A DNA stretch of 64,000 bases, taken from NCBI RefSeq assembly GCF_023015885.1, contig NZ_JALKBE010000004.1, positions 124,001-188,000 of the forward strand, in the 5' to 3' direction. Both the position numbers and the translations under genes were made by a program. The DNA comes from Aliiroseovarius sp. S1123 (lineage in GTDB: Bacteria; Pseudomonadota; Alphaproteobacteria; Rhodobacterales; Rhodobacteraceae). Under the pieces are notes generated by a model. It did no database searches and was not told the origin of the DNA. It worked only from the letters and a program-made list of their open reading frames with translations. Shown piece after piece: positions 63,444-64,000 of the stretch; positions within the stretch are counted from its first letter, which is position 1; the number at the start of each line of letters is the position of its first letter.

Positions 63444-64000
63444 CAGCGTTTCTCCTGCAAGGTTGTCAGGGCGGCTTGGCGGGTGGCAAGGAACGCCACC
63501 AAAGCCGCGAAGGGTGGGATCAACAGGGGCCAGAGCCACTGCCAGCCTTGAAGGCCAAGCCCGGTCAGGAAGCCACCTTCCGACCCAGCCGAGGGCAGCA
63601 AGAACAGCGCCAGCGCGCCCAGAACGGTGCCAACAGCGGACCCGCCCAGCGCGCGCAGCGTGTAGCGGCGCACAAAGGCATGGGCGATATAGCTGTCCCG
63701 CGCACCGATCAGACGCAGCACGCGGATCACCTGTTCGTTGGCAGATAGCGCAGCCGAGGCCGCCAGCGTGATCACCACCCCTGCCAGCGTCGTGATCAGG
63801 ACAATCGCGACGAAGCCCAATGACCGCAGACGCGTGGCGGCTTTCACCAAAGGTTCGCGCCAGCGGGCGTGATCATCCAGAATGGCACCGGGGGCTTCGC
63901 CCGCCAGTCGGGCACGCAACCCGTCGGCATCAAAGCCCTCGTCATTCTCGATCACTTCGACAAGTCGCGGGATCGGCAGACGGTCAAGCGGCAGATCCGG
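63443..64000 (-). CDS. ftsX: Cell division protein FtsX (C-terminal part, runs off the window)
   Basis: The frame continues past the window edge; about 186 residues are visible. It includes the end of the extracytoplasmic domain (DLPLDRLPIPRLVEV... RLAGEAPGAILDDHARW) and the last three membrane helices (FVAIVLITTLAGVVITLAAS, with RLIGARDSYIAHAFVRRYTL between helices). FtsX with the ATPase FtsE controls peptidoglycan hydrolases at division. ftsE should lie upstream, beyond 64000. Confidence 0.9.
   Translation of the reverse strand, partial: PDLPLDRLPIPRLVEVIENDEGFDADGLRARLAGEAPGAILDDHARWREPLVKAATRLRSLGFVAIVLITTLAGVVITLAASAALSANEQVIRVLRLIGARDSYIAHAFVRRYTLRALGGSAVGTVLGALALFLLPSAGSEGGFLTGLGLQGWQWLWPLLIPPFAALVAFLATRQAALTTLQEKR

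Overview
The window looks like chromosomal DNA of a marine alphaproteobacterium of the Rhodobacterales (Roseobacter group). This is inferred from the high G+C, the lineage-typical small families (DUF6478, DUF1244, YtoQ, DUF523), a malyl-CoA/beta-methylmalyl-CoA lyase, and the overall protein character. There are no rRNA operons, CRISPR arrays, transposases or prophage genes. One tRNA (Met, CAT) is present. Most of the window is housekeeping sequence with small accessory insertions.

Layout. 1-7.8 kb: end of an unknown gene, mercaptopyruvate sulfurtransferase, aromatic/aspartate aminotransferase, a hypothetical periplasmic protein, a DUF2892 protein, the glnK-amtB ammonium pair and a class A penicillin-binding protein. 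8.1-11.5 kb: an accessory islet (TetR regulator, CPBP membrane protease, beta-lactamase-fold hydrolase) between long non-coding flanks, with a perfect TetR-type operator. 11.5-16.2 kb: the lipid-trafficking pair mlaA-mlaC and a type I secretion ABC transporter plus HlyD adaptor. 16.2-26 kb: RidA, glycerophosphodiesterase, FemAB/GNAT-like protein, peroxiredoxin, ferredoxin reductase-like flavoprotein, rsmD, map, sfsA, cinA-like, GNAT, AhpD-like and OmpA genes in overlapping runs. 26-36 kb: LysR regulator, AEC transporter, 2,4-dienoyl-CoA reductase, a DUF523/hypothetical/DUF6478 run, a lipoprotein gene with an in-frame amber codon, a CPBP protease, accD and folC. 36-42 kb: a 406-bp non-coding interval rich in secondary structure, then zapE, an MFS transporter, an Lrp regulator divergent from alanine dehydrogenase, tRNA-Met, mscL and ytoQ. 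42-50 kb: pheS and pheT with a foreign-looking membrane-protein gene between them, an ECF sigma factor with its YciI/DGPF partner, a cupin and a GT-C-like membrane protein. 50-58.5 kb: rpmI-rplT, pyruvate kinase with a tandem LacI-type operator, N-formylglutamate amidohydrolase, CHMI-like and DUF1244 genes, an orphan ParA, and a D-amino-acid group (D-amino-acid transaminase, DMT transporter, DgcA epimerase, DgcN acetyltransferase). 58.7-64 kb: malyl-CoA lyase, an LTXXQ-like periplasmic protein, a 40-codon membrane peptide, accA, an AhpD-like protein, a PPOX flavoprotein, plsC and the 3' part of ftsX.

Themes. Nitrogen and amino-acid handling recurs: glnK-amtB, aminotransferases, alanine dehydrogenase with an Lrp regulator, and the D-Glu/N-acyl-Glu genes. 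So do envelope functions: PBP, mla, T1SS, OmpA, mscL, ftsX and plsC. The most unusual items are the structured interval between folC and zapE (promoter, GANTC cluster, alternative RNA pairings), the gene inserted between pheS and pheT, the amber-interrupted lipoprotein, and a 98-bp palindromic element after the malyl-CoA lyase gene. All calls come from reading the sequence; no database search was run.
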